Assembly: GCA_041691315.1 (NCBI GenBank)
Contig: JBEPUW010000021.1
Location: 1-64,000 of the forward strand
DNA from: Poindextera sp041691315
GTDB taxonomy: Bacteria; Pseudomonadota; Alphaproteobacteria; Caulobacterales; Caulobacteraceae
Reading direction: 5' to 3'
DNA length: 64,000 bases
Shown: positions 49,805-58,018 of the stretch, piece after piece
How positions within the stretch are numbered: position 1 is the first letter of the stretch
How the letters are laid out: every line of letters begins with the position of its first letter
Position numbers and translations under genes: made by a program
The notes under the pieces: generated by a model
The model's input: the letters and a program-made list of their open reading frames with translations, nothing else
Databases searched by the model: none
What the model was told of the DNA's origin: nothing

Positions 49805-50220
49805 CCGCTGTCGACCCACTGACGCCGGACGAGATCGAGGCGGCCGTCGCGCTCTGGGAGGCCTGCGACCTCACCCGGCCCTGGAACGACCCGCGCGCCG
49901 ATATCCAGCGCGCCTTCGAGGGGCGGAGTTCAACCATCCTCGCCCATCGCCAGGACGGCCGGCTGGTGGCCACAGTAATGGTCGGCGCCGACGGCCATCG
50001 CGGCTGGGTCTACTACCTCGCCGTCGCCCCCGACATGCGCAAGCGCGGCCTTGGCGAAGCGATGATGCGCGCCGCCGAAGCCTGGGTGACCGCGCGCGGC
50101 ATGCCGAAGATGCAGCTGATGGTGCGCACGGAAAACGCCGCCGCCGCCGGCTTCTACCACGCCATCGGCTACGAAACCGAAGAGCGCCTGTTGCTGGCCA
50201 AACGGTTGGACGGCGGATGA
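49801..50220 (+). CDS. GNAT-family acetyltransferase (YpeA-like)
   Basis: 139 residues from GTG 49801, overlapping the HMW1C stop as GTGA. GNAT landmarks: STILAHRQDGRLVATVMVGADGHRGWVYYLAVAPDMRKRGLGEAMM with the acetyl-CoA loop RKRGLG, then LMVRTENAAAAGFYHAIGYETEE. The closest general type is YpeA (DLTRPWNDPRADI start). The translational coupling to the glycosyltransferase is notable, but the acceptor is unknown. It ends 20 bases before murC. Confidence 0.86.
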   Translation: MTAVDPLTPDEIEAAVALWEACDLTRPWNDPRADIQRAFEGRSSTILAHRQDGRLVATVMVGADGHRGWVYYLAVAPDMRKRGLGEAMMRAAEAWVTARGMPKMQLMVRTENAAAAGFYHAIGYETEERLLLAKRLDGG

Positions 50221-50240
50221 TTGTGCTCTAGTCAGCAGCC

Positions 50241-51656
50241 ATGAACCGCCGTCCCGTTCCCTTCGATCTTGGGCCGATCCATTTCGTCGGCATCGGCGGC
50301 ATCGGGATGAGCGGCATCGCCGAGATCATGCTGCGCATCGGCTATGCCGTGCATGGCTCGGACGCCAAGGCCTCGACCAATACCGAGCGGCTGCAGACCC
50401 TTGGCGCGAAGATCTTCATCGGCCACGACGCCGAGCATCTCGACGGCGCCTCGGCGGTGGTCTTCTCGACCGCCATCAAGGCGGACAATCCGGAGATCGT
50501 CGCCGCGCGCGAGCGCCGGTTGCCGCTGGTCCGCCGCGCCGAGATGCTGGCCGAACTCATGCGGCTGCAGTTCTCGGTGGCGGTGGGCGGCACGCACGGC
50601 AAGACCACGACCACCTCGATGATCGCCGCCCTGCTCGACGCCGGCGGCCTGGACCCGACCGTGGTCAACGGCGGCATCATCAACGCCTATGGCGCCAACG
50701 CCAAGGTGGGCGAGGGCGACTGGATGGTGGTCGAGGCCGATGAGAGCGACGGCACTTTCCTGCGCCTGAAATCCACCGTCGCGGTGGTGACCAATATCGA
50801 TCCCGAGCACCTGGACCATTACGGCGACTTCGACGCGGTGAAGAGGGCCTTCCAGGATTTCGTCGAGAACATCCCCTTCTACGGCTTCGCCGTGCTCTGC
50901 ACCGACCATCCCGAGGTGCAGGCGATGACGGCGCGGATCGAGAACCGCCGCCTGGTCTCCTATGGCCTTAATCCGCAGGCCGAGGTGCGTGCGGTCAATA
51001 TCGCCATGGGCGCTGGCGGGGCGGATTTCGACGTGGTCATCACGCCGTTGAACACCGAGCCGACGACCATGGCCGACATGCACCTGCCGATGGCCGGCGA
51101 GCACAACATCACCAATGCGCTGGCCGCCATCGCCGTGGCGCGCGAGCTGGGCGTGGACGAGGCGGCGATCCGCGCGGGCCTGACCGGCTTCGCCGGCGTG
51201 CGCCGCCGCTTCACCCTGACCGGCGAGACGGGCGGGGTGCGGATCATCGACGACTACGGCCACCACCCGGTCGAGATCGCCGCGGCGCTCAGGTCGGCGC
51301 GGGCGGTGACCAACGGGCGGGTGATCGCGGTGATGCAGCCGCACCGCTATTCGCGGCTGAGCGGCCTGTTCGAAGAGTTCTGCGCCTGTTTCAACGACGC
51401 CGACGCGGTGATCGTCGCCGATGTCTATCCGGCCGGCGAGGCCCCGATCGAGGGCGCCAGCCGCGACGGCCTGGTCGAAGGCCTGCGCCGCTGGGGCCAC
51501 CGCCGGGTGCTTCCGCTCGAAGGCCCGGAAGCGCTCGCCGCCCTGGTCGCCGAGGAGGCCAAGGCCGGCGACCTGGTGGTGCTGCTGGGCGCCGGCGACA
51601 TCACCAGCTGGGCCTACGCCCTGCCGGCCGGGCTGGCGGCGCTGCAAGGCCCATGA
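50241..51656 (+). CDS. murC: UDP-MurNAc:L-alanine ligase
   Basis: 471 residues. Adds L-Ala to UDP-MurNAc. Landmarks: IHFVGIGGIGMSGIAEIM (nucleotide-sugar site), P-loop GGTHGKTTTTSMIAALLD (about residue 115), VVEADESDGTFLRL, NIDPEHLDHYGDFD, GEHNITNALAAIAVARELG and IDDYGHHPVEIAAALR. First gene of the second dcw block; in related genomes it would directly follow murG. Couples to murB by ATGA. Confidence 0.97.
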   Translation: MNRRPVPFDLGPIHFVGIGGIGMSGIAEIMLRIGYAVHGSDAKASTNTERLQTLGAKIFIGHDAEHLDGASAVVFSTAIKADNPEIVAARERRLPLVRRAEMLAELMRLQFSVAVGGTHGKTTTTSMIAALLDAGGLDPTVVNGGIINAYGANAKVGEGDWMVVEADESDGTFLRLKSTVAVVTNIDPEHLDHYGDFDAVKRAFQDFVENIPFYGFAVLCTDHPEVQAMTARIENRRLVSYGLNPQAEVRAVNIAMGAGGADFDVVITPLNTEPTTMADMHLPMAGEHNITNALAAIAVARELGVDEAAIRAGLTGFAGVRRRFTLTGETGGVRIIDDYGHHPVEIAAALRSARAVTNGRVIAVMQPHRYSRLSGLFEEFCACFNDADAVIVADVYPAGEAPIEGASRDGLVEGLRRWGHRRVLPLEGPEALAALVAEEAKAGDLVVLLGAGDITSWAYALPAGLAALQGP

Positions 51657-52558
51657 GCTGGCGCGACCGCCTGCCGTCGGCGCGAGGGCGGCTGCTGTTC
51701 GACGAACCGCTGGCGCCCTTCACCTGGCTACGGGTCGGCGGTCCGGCGGATGTGATCTTCCTGCCCGAGGACGAGGCGGACCTGGCCGGTTTCCTGCGCG
51801 GCCTCGACTCCGGCGTTCCGGTCACCGCCATCGGCGTGGGCTCGAACCTCCTGGTTCGCGACGGTGGCGTCGAGGGCGTGGTGATCCGGCTGGCACGCGG
51901 CTTCGCCCGCATCGAACCGCGCGGCGAAAACCTCATCTTCGCCGGCGCCGCCGTGCTCGACGCCAACCTGGCGCGCGACGCCGGGAAGGCGGGCATCGCC
52001 GGCCTGGAATTCTATCGCGGCGTGCCTGGGACCATCGGCGGCGCCTGCATCATGAACGCCGGCTGCTACGGGGCGGAGACCAAGGACGTGCTGGTCGAGG
52101 CCTATGCGGTCGGTCGCGACGGCGAGGCCGTCGTGTTGAGCAACGCCCGGATGGACTTCGTCTATCGCAAGTCGATGGCCGCCGCCGAGCGCGCGCTGAT
52201 CTTCACCGGCGCGCTGTTCGAGGGCCGCCCCGACGATCCCGCCGCCATCGCCGCGCGCATGGACGAGATCACCGCCCGGCGCGAGGCCAGCCAGCCGATC
52301 CGTGAAAAGACCGGCGGCTCGACGTTCAAGAACCCGCCCGGCGATTCGTCCTGGCGGCTGGTCGACGCCGCCGGCTGGCGCGGCAAGCTGCATGGTGCCG
52401 CCAAGTTTTCAGACCAGCACGCCAACTTCCTGATCAACACCGGCGAGGCCACCGCCGCCGACCTCGAGGGTCTGGGCGACGCGGTCCGCGCCGATGTACG
52501 CACCAGGTTCGGTGTGGAACTCGAGTGGGAGATCAAGCGCATCGGGCGGCCAGTATAG
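51653..52558 (+). CDS. murB: UDP-N-acetylenolpyruvoylglucosamine reductase
   Basis: 301 residues. FAD-dependent reduction that makes UDP-MurNAc. Landmarks: APFTWLRVGGPADVIFLPEDEADLAGFL, GVGSNLLVRDGGVEGVVI (FAD), GLEFYRGVPGTIGGACIMNAGCYG (catalytic region), GGSTFKNPPGDSSWRLVDAAGWRG and the catalytic SDQHANFLIN. It lacks the extra loop of type I E. coli MurB, consistent with type II. ATGA overlap with murC; followed by the P450 gene instead of ddl. Confidence 0.96.
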   Translation: MSWRDRLPSARGRLLFDEPLAPFTWLRVGGPADVIFLPEDEADLAGFLRGLDSGVPVTAIGVGSNLLVRDGGVEGVVIRLARGFARIEPRGENLIFAGAAVLDANLARDAGKAGIAGLEFYRGVPGTIGGACIMNAGCYGAETKDVLVEAYAVGRDGEAVVLSNARMDFVYRKSMAAAERALIFTGALFEGRPDDPAAIAARMDEITARREASQPIREKTGGSTFKNPPGDSSWRLVDAAGWRGKLHGAAKFSDQHANFLINTGEATAADLEGLGDAVRADVRTRFGVELEWEIKRIGRPV

Positions 52559-52641
52559 GTTCAGATGAACCCGAATTAACGACCGTCTTGACCGCGTATC
52601 GGCTAGCGTCGCCCAATCGAACGTCGCAATGAGCCAAGCCG

Positions 52642-54036
52642 ATGACTGTCGCGAGCCCTCTCGAGACCCCGCTTCTGGCCGGAATGGCCCCACCGCCGGC
52701 CAAGGCGCCGTCCTTTTTCAAACAGTTGCGCCTGGCCAACGGCAATCAGTACGAGATGCTGCCGATGGCGCTCTACGAGCAGCCGATCGTCCAGCCGAAG
52801 GGGCTTATGGGGCGGATGCTGTGGGTCAATGACCCGGACGGCGTTCGTCGCGTCCTGCTCGATAACGTCGCCAACTACCCCAAGACCGACATGGAGAAGC
52901 GCTTCTTCAGCGCCATGTTCGGCGAGGGTCTGCTCAGCAGCGACGGGGCGACGTGGAAGGCCCACCGCAAGGTGATGGCCGGCTCCTTCGATCCGCGCAG
53001 CGTCGCCAGCTATGCGCCGGCCATGGCTGAAGCCACGATGGCTTTTCGCGAGCACTGGGACGCGCTGGATAACAATCCCGAGGTCGATATCGCCGAGGAG
53101 ATGAAGCAGCTGACCTTGCAGATCATCTGCAAGACCATGTTCTCGTCCGACGCCGACGACCTGATCGAATTGACCGGCCAGACGCTGGGCTTTACCCAGA
53201 GCGCGCTCAACTTCAGCCTGCTCGACATCCTGCCGGTCATCGGCCCGCGCCGCATGAAGGCCAAGGAAGAGGCCATCCATGCCGACTTCGCCAGGATGGA
53301 CGCCGCCATCTACCGCATGATCGCCGAGCGCGAGAAGAACCTGGCCGAGGCGCCCAATGACCTGCTCACCCGCCTGATCGCGGCCAGGGACCCGGACAAC
53401 GGCGCCGGAATGAATGCCAAAGAGATTCGCGACGAGGTCATCACCATCTTCATGGCCGGCCACGAGACGACGGCGGTGACCATGACCTGGGTCTGGTATC
53501 TGCTCTCCCAGCTGCCCGATGAGGAAGCCAGGCTGCACGCCGAACTGGACGCCGTGCTCGGTGGACGCGTGCCGACCGCCGAGGACGTGCCCAACCTGCC
53601 GTACACGCGGATGTTCCTCGAAGAGGCCATGCGGCTCTATCCGCCGGCGCCCGGCATTTCGACCCGGGTGGCGCTGAAGGACGACGAGATCTGCGGCGTC
53701 AAGGTCAAGGCCGGGACCAGCGTGGGGATCGCGCCCTGGGTGCTGCATCGCCACCGCACCCTCTGGGACAATCCCGAAGTGTTCGATCCCGAGCGCTTCA
53801 ACGTCCAGCGCAGCGTCGGGCGGCCGCGCTTCGCCTATCTGCCCTTCGGCGGCGGCCCGCGCGTCTGCATCGGCGCGGTGCTGGCCATGACCGAGGCCAC
53901 CCTGATCCTGGCCGTGCTGGCCCAGCGCTACCAGCCGCGCCTGCTCGACGGGGAGACCGTGACCCTGCAGACCCGCATCACTTTGCGGCCCAGGGACGGC
54001 ATGAAGATGCGGCTGGAGAAGCGGGAGCTCGCTTAG
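52642..54036 (+). CDS. Cytochrome P450
   Basis: 464 residues, soluble (no membrane anchor). All P450 hallmarks are present: the I-helix oxygen motif FMAGHETTAVTMTW (about residue 270), ExxR in EEAMRLYPPAP (about 328), the PERF-type segment FDPERFN and the heme loop YLPFGGGPRVCIGAVLAM with Cys (about 412). Substrate unknown. It lacks an adjacent ferredoxin gene. It lies between murB and ddl, where dcw clusters usually have none or other genes, and is followed by a REP-like element, so it is probably an insertion. Confidence 0.95.
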   Translation: MTVASPLETPLLAGMAPPPAKAPSFFKQLRLANGNQYEMLPMALYEQPIVQPKGLMGRMLWVNDPDGVRRVLLDNVANYPKTDMEKRFFSAMFGEGLLSSDGATWKAHRKVMAGSFDPRSVASYAPAMAEATMAFREHWDALDNNPEVDIAEEMKQLTLQIICKTMFSSDADDLIELTGQTLGFTQSALNFSLLDILPVIGPRRMKAKEEAIHADFARMDAAIYRMIAEREKNLAEAPNDLLTRLIAARDPDNGAGMNAKEIRDEVITIFMAGHETTAVTMTWVWYLLSQLPDEEARLHAELDAVLGGRVPTAEDVPNLPYTRMFLEEAMRLYPPAPGISTRVALKDDEICGVKVKAGTSVGIAPWVLHRHRTLWDNPEVFDPERFNVQRSVGRPRFAYLPFGGGPRVCIGAVLAMTEATLILAVLAQRYQPRLLDGETVTLQTRITLRPRDGMKMRLEKRELA

Positions 54037-54048
54037 CGCCCACTTCAA

Positions 54049-54145
54049 CCGTCATCCCCCGCTGGAGCGAAGCGGAATGCGGGGGATCCATGAACACTGA
54101 CCCTAGACGGTGTTCATGGGTGGCCCGAACAAGTCGGGCCATGAC
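54049..54145. repeat. REP-like composite element (family D, full copy 2)
   Basis: Two hairpins: GTCATCCCCCGCTGGAG ... CGGAATGCGGGGGATCC (54049-54090), and TTCATGGGTGGCCCG ... CGGGCCATGACG (54112-54144). The design equals that of 12692-12842. It separates the P450 gene from the convergent small CxxC protein gene and may serve as terminator for both. Confidence 0.78.
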
Positions 54146-54161
54146 GAAAAAAGAAGGAGCG

Positions 54162-54494
54162 TCAGGCGTAGAGGTTGAGTTTCGGATCGACCCGTGGATC
54201 GTAGGGTTGCGCCGAGGCTTGGCCGGTCTCAGTCGGGTTGGTCTGGTCGGGGTTCAGCTGCGGCTGGGTGGTCCCGCCGGGTTGCTGAACCGCGTTGGCG
54301 CCCGGGAGCTGGCTCAGGCTGCCGCCGAAGGTGACCGCCGGCGTCCCTTGGCCGGGTCCGGGTGAAGCGCTCGAACCCGACTTGGGATCGGCGTTCGGAC
54401 TGCCCGGCGGATGCGCCGGGTTGATGTCCTTCTTGGCCAGCGCCACGTCGGCGCAGTCCATGCAGACGAAGCCGTTGACCACCTGGATTGTCAT
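54162..54494 (-). CDS. Small CxxC-containing Pro/Gly-rich protein of unknown function
   Basis: 110 residues. The start MTIQVVNGFVCMDCADVALAKKDINPAHP has a CxxC pair that could bind a metal or form a disulfide. From about residue 30 the chain is low-complexity Pro/Gly/Ser/Gln, ending YDPRVDPKLNLYA. No signal peptide. The conserved N-terminus suggests a real gene, and I have a general impression of similar short proteins in alphaproteobacteria, but no function is known. It is the only minus-strand gene inside the second dcw block. Confidence 0.65.
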   Translation of the reverse strand: MTIQVVNGFVCMDCADVALAKKDINPAHPPGSPNADPKSGSSASPGPGQGTPAVTFGGSLSQLPGANAVQQPGGTTQPQLNPDQTNPTETGQASAQPYDPRVDPKLNLYA

Positions 54495-54579
54495 GGCAGG
54501 CCCTTCTGCTGCGCTTTTCCTGTTAGTCGAAGCGGCTTAACAGCCGGTTTCATCGCTCAACCCGAGGATTCGCCAGCCT

Positions 54580-55524
54580 ATGTCCCAGCGCCTGACCGGC
54601 CATCATGTCGCGGTGCTGCTGGGCGGCCTCTCGTCCGAGCGGGAGGTGTCGCTGGTCTCCGGCCGCGAATGCGCCGACGCGCTGGAGCGGCTGGGCGCCA
54701 CGGTCAGCCGCGTCGACGCCGGCCGCGACCTGGCCGAGGTGCTGACCCGGCTCAAGCCCGACGTGGTGTTCAACGCCCTGCACGGCATCTGGGGCGAGGA
54801 CGGATCGGTGCAAGGGGTGCTTGAGACCCTGGCGCTGCCCTACACCCATTGTGGCGTGCTGGCCTCGGCGCTGGCCATGGACAAGGTCAAGGCCAAGGCG
54901 GTGATGGCGGCCGCCGGCGTCATCGTGCCGGGCGGCGGCCTGTTCGACCGCTTCAAGGCCGCCCGCGAGCACGTCATGGCCCCGCCCTATGTGGTGAAGC
55001 CCAACGCGGAGGGCTCCTCGGTCGGGGTGTTCCTGGTCTTCGAAGGCGCCAACGGCCCGCCGCAGGAACTGGTCGCACCGTCCTGGACCTTCGGCGACCA
55101 GGTGTTGATCGAGCCCTATATCCCGGGCCTGGAACTGGCCGTGGCGGTGATGGACGGCCAGGCGCTGACGGTCACCGAAATCGTGCCGCGCGCCGGCTTC
55201 TACGACTATGAGGCCAAGTACGGCGAGGACGGCTCGTCGCACATCATTCCGGCCCGCATGCCGGCGCAAGCCGCCCAGCGAGCGCTGCGCATGGCCGAAC
55301 TCGCCCACGCCGCGCTTGGTTGCCGAGGCGTTACGAGAACCGACCTCCGTTATGACGACATTAACGACATTCTGGTCCTGTTGGAGGTCAACACCCAGCC
55401 GGGAATGACGCCCACTTCGCTCGTGCCGGAGCAGGCGGCGCACAAGGGCGTGGGGTTCGACGAGTTGGTGGGCTGGATCGTGGAGGATGCCTATGGCCGC
55501 GGCGATGCGAGGGGGATCGCCTAG
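54580..55524 (+). CDS. ddl: D-alanine--D-alanine ligase
   Basis: 314 residues. ATP-grasp ligase supplying D-Ala-D-Ala to MurF. Landmarks: VAVLLGGLSSEREVSLVSG at the start, ALHGIWGEDGSVQGVLETL, YTHCGVLASALAMDKVKAK, PYVVKPNAEGSSVGVF, VLIEPYIPGLELAVAVMDG and LLEVNTQPGMTPTSLVPEQA at the end. It overlaps ftsQ by about 32 bases, so translation is coupled. Confidence 0.96.
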   Translation: MSQRLTGHHVAVLLGGLSSEREVSLVSGRECADALERLGATVSRVDAGRDLAEVLTRLKPDVVFNALHGIWGEDGSVQGVLETLALPYTHCGVLASALAMDKVKAKAVMAAAGVIVPGGGLFDRFKAAREHVMAPPYVVKPNAEGSSVGVFLVFEGANGPPQELVAPSWTFGDQVLIEPYIPGLELAVAVMDGQALTVTEIVPRAGFYDYEAKYGEDGSSHIIPARMPAQAAQRALRMAELAHAALGCRGVTRTDLRYDDINDILVLLEVNTQPGMTPTSLVPEQAAHKGVGFDELVGWIVEDAYGRGDARGIA

Positions 55525-56419
55525 CCGCGTTCGGGGCCGGGTCAGGCCCAAGGTTGCGCAGCCGCAGCGGCGCGCGGCAAAGCCGGCCAAGCCCACGAAA
55601 TCGAAACCTTACGCCCCGGCCAAGCTCGCCGCCGCCCAGAGCCTGGGCCTGGCGCCACTGACGGCGGTCAGTCTGGCCGGCCTGATCGCGCTGATCGGCG
55701 TCGTCGCTGTGCTGGCCACCGATCCGCGCGTGCACCGGATGCGCGACCAGGTGGTCGCCAATATCGACGACGGCCTGATCGGGCTTGGCTTGCGCGTCGC
55801 CGCCGTGCAGGTCCAGGGCGCGACGCCGGCGGCCGCCGCCGACATCCTGAAGGCCGCGGCGCTCGGCAAGAACCAGCCGATCCTGCATCTGGACCTGAAC
55901 GCCGTGCGCGGGCGGGTCGAGTCCGTAGGCTGGGTCAAGTCGGCCAAGGTCATCCGGCTATTGCCCGACACCATTGTCATCGCCGTCACCCAGCGCCAGA
56001 CCATGGCGGTCTGGCAGCACGCCGGCCGCAACCTGGTCATCGACAGCGAGGGCCGCACCATCCCCGAAGCCGACCCCGGCCAGTTCACCGACCTGCCGCT
56101 GGTGGTGGGCGAGGGGGCCGACCAGGCCGCCCCGGCGGTGCTCAAGCTGCTGCATCCCCGCGGCCGGCTGATGGAACGGCTGGACGCCATCGTCCGCGTC
56201 GACGACCGCCGCTGGGACCTGCGCACCAAGGACGGCGGGCTGATCGAGCTGCCGGCCGACAACGAGGCCGCCGCGCTCGACCAGCTCGACAAGCTCGACC
56301 AGCAATCGCGAATTCTCGATCTCGGCTTCGCGCGCATCGACCTGCGCGATCCGGATCTGGTGGCCGTGCGTCCGCGCGACGCCGGCCCGAACGCTCCGCC
56401 GGCGGCCAACGGCGCATGA
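55493..56419 (+). CDS. ftsQ: FtsQ division protein
   Basis: 308 residues from ATG 55493, which has GGAGG seven bases upstream; ATG 55487 is too close to it and ATG 55505 is another option. An Arg/Lys/Pro-rich cytoplasmic tail is followed by one membrane span (about residues 57-78, LTAVSLAGLIALIGVVAVLA). The POTRA domain follows (GLRVAAVQVQGATPAAAADILKAAAL) and then the beta domain with WVKSAKVIRLLPDTIVIAVTQRQ and VIDSEGRTIPEADPGQFTDLPLVVGEGA. It connects early and late divisome proteins with FtsL and FtsB. Confidence 0.93.
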   Translation: MAAAMRGGSPSRVRGRVRPKVAQPQRRAAKPAKPTKSKPYAPAKLAAAQSLGLAPLTAVSLAGLIALIGVVAVLATDPRVHRMRDQVVANIDDGLIGLGLRVAAVQVQGATPAAAADILKAAALGKNQPILHLDLNAVRGRVESVGWVKSAKVIRLLPDTIVIAVTQRQTMAVWQHAGRNLVIDSEGRTIPEADPGQFTDLPLVVGEGADQAAPAVLKLLHPRGRLMERLDAIVRVDDRRWDLRTKDGGLIELPADNEAAALDQLDKLDQQSRILDLGFARIDLRDPDLVAVRPRDAGPNAPPAANGA

Positions 56420-56445
56420 ACACCTTGACTGTGGAGAGCTTTAAG

Positions 56446-57768
56446 ATGTCGCGGCTTGAGGATCGGCGGGAAGCCCGGGATGGGCTGAAGGGCCTGGCGG
56501 GACGCCAACCGGTGGTGGCGGCGCTCGACCTCGGCGCCTCGAAGGTCACTTGCTTCATCATGAAGCCGGGCGGCATCAACCGCGAGGCCCACACCCTGCA
56601 GACCGCTGGCGTTGGCCACGTACAGTCGCGCGGCGTGCGCGGCGGCTCCATCGTCAACATGGACGAGGCCACCGACGCTATCGCGCAGGCGGTCGAACGC
56701 GCCGAGACGGTCGCTGGGGTCAGCGTCCAGGGCGTCGCCGTGACCACCTCCGGCGGCCAGCTGGCCAGCCACAGAGTCGCTTCCGAAATCCCCCTGGGCT
56801 CGCGGCCGATCTCCGATGTCGACCTCAGCCGCGCCATCTCCGCGGCGGTGGCCCAGGTGCGCCTGCCCGGCCGGCGGCTGATCCATCTGCTGCCCATCAC
56901 CTGGTCGGTGGACTCTCAGCGCGGCGTGCGCGATCCGCGCTCGATGTTCGGCAAGGTGCTCAGGCTCGACCTGATGGTGGTCTCGATCAGCGAGGCCATG
57001 TTCCAGATGCTCGGCTTCTGCGTCGAGCGCGCTCACTTGGAGTTCCGCGGCGTCGTCGCCGCGCCGTTCGCGTCCGGCCTGGCGGCGCTCGAGGACGACG
57101 AGATGGACCTGGGCTGCATCTGCCTGGACATGGGCGGCGGCTCGACCTCGGTGGCGGTGTTCGCGGGCGGCTCGCTGGTGCATGTCGACAGCCTCGCCGT
57201 CGGCGGCGGCCACGTGACGGCCGACATCGCGCGCGGCCTCTCCACCTCCATCGCCGGCGCCGAGCGGATCAAGACCCTGCACGGCTCGGCCATCGCCTCG
57301 GCCAACGAGGACCGCGAAATGATCGAGGCGCCGCCGCGCGGCGACGATCCGGGCGCCGGTCCGGTGATCGCGCCGCGCTCGCTGCTCAAGGGCATTATCG
57401 CGCCGCGCGTCGAGGAGACGCTGGAGCTGCTGCGCGAACGCCTGCGCGCGGCCGGCGCGCCGCTGGAGCCCAGCGCCGGCGTGGTGCTGACGGGGGGCGC
57501 CAGCCAGCTCGCCGGCGTCCGCGAAGTGGCCGTGCGGGTATTCGACCGTCCGGTGCGTCTTGGCCGGCCGAGGCGGGTGCCGCACCTGGCCGACGCCGCC
57601 TCCGGCCCAGCCTTCTGCGCTGCCGCCGGGGTGCTGCAGCGCGCCGCCTTCGGCCCCCGCGAAGCGGTGACCTACAAGCCCAAGGGTGGACGCTCGCGCT
57701 CGGCCATGCCCGACGCCCACGCCACGCCACTGACCCGCGCCGCGGTCTGGCTGCGCGACAACCTCTGA
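56446..57768 (+). CDS. ftsA: FtsA: actin-like membrane tether of FtsZ
   Basis: 440 residues from ATG 56446, which has GTGGAGAG upstream; ATG 56416 overlaps the ftsQ stop as ATGA and is the alternative. Landmarks: VVAALDLGASKVTCFIMK (phosphate 1), RGVRGGSIVNMDEATDAI, the 1C domain, ICLDMGGGSTSVAVFAGGSLVHVD (phosphate 2) and VVLTGGASQLAGVREVA. The C-terminal amphipathic helix AAVWLRDNL is the membrane target. ftsZ begins 250 bases further on behind its own regulatory region. Confidence 0.95.
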   Translation: MSRLEDRREARDGLKGLAGRQPVVAALDLGASKVTCFIMKPGGINREAHTLQTAGVGHVQSRGVRGGSIVNMDEATDAIAQAVERAETVAGVSVQGVAVTTSGGQLASHRVASEIPLGSRPISDVDLSRAISAAVAQVRLPGRRLIHLLPITWSVDSQRGVRDPRSMFGKVLRLDLMVVSISEAMFQMLGFCVERAHLEFRGVVAAPFASGLAALEDDEMDLGCICLDMGGGSTSVAVFAGGSLVHVDSLAVGGGHVTADIARGLSTSIAGAERIKTLHGSAIASANEDREMIEAPPRGDDPGAGPVIAPRSLLKGIIAPRVEETLELLRERLRAAGAPLEPSAGVVLTGGASQLAGVREVAVRVFDRPVRLGRPRRVPHLADAASGPAFCAAAGVLQRAAFGPREAVTYKPKGGRSRSAMPDAHATPLTRAAVWLRDNL

Positions 57769-57862
57769 ACAGAGATTCGTTCCGCCTGGGGAACAAGACT
57801 AAGGCGGAAATGGGTCGCGACGTCTGGGCTTCGAGCGTCGCAACCGCTTTCGAATCAACAAT

Positions 57863-57878
57863 TTTGTCGTGCGACAAA
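57863..57878. promoter_or_regulatory. Palindrome TTTGTCG/CGACAAA upstream of ftsZ
   Basis: TTTGTCG (57863-57869) and CGACAAA (57872-57878) are perfect arms with a two-base centre. It lies just upstream of the candidate promoter. Possible protein site; no regulator assigned. Confidence 0.45.
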
Positions 57879-57879
57879 G

Positions 57880-57925
57880 TCGACGCGCCGCCGACTCAGG
57901 CTAATGCGATTAACCACCGATTAAC
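57880..57925 (+). promoter_or_regulatory. ftsZ promoter with a perfect CtrA box
   Basis: TCGACGC (57880-57886), a 13-base spacer and GCTAATGC (57900-57907) fit the sigma-73 pattern with small deviations. Immediately downstream is TTAACCACCGATTAAC (57910-57925), an exact TTAA-N7-TTAAC CtrA site. It would cover the start of transcription. In Caulobacter CtrA represses ftsZ in swarmer cells from such a position. Confidence 0.75.
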
Positions 57926-58018
57926 GTTAGTAAGCGCTGAATCAGGTCATCCGTCGCGGGCCCGGCAGACGGGTCGCCGGACGTCGCCGCAGTACGGAAG
58001 TTAGGACGAGGGGTCCCC

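Larger units (their letters stand above)
57774..57943 (+). promoter_or_regulatory. Four GANTC (CcrM) sites upstream of ftsZ
   Basis: GATTC (57774-57778), GAATC (57852-57856), GACTC (57893-57897) and GAATC (57939-57943). About one is expected by chance in this length of 68% GC DNA. Caulobacterales methylate GANTC with CcrM, and ftsZ of Caulobacter is known to depend on GcrA/CcrM. The pattern supports the same control here; methylation itself cannot be seen. Confidence 0.6.

Noticed and set aside
47840..49819. 659-codon open frame antisense to the HMW1C-like gene
   Set aside because: Shadow frame of a GC-rich gene; composition is His/Arg/Gly/Asp-rich without motifs.
55609..57720. 703-codon open frame antisense to ftsQ/ftsA
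   Set aside because: It is the mirror of GC-rich coding sequence, with low-complexity Arg/Ala/Gly translation and no family motif. ftsQ and ftsA are clear on the other strand.
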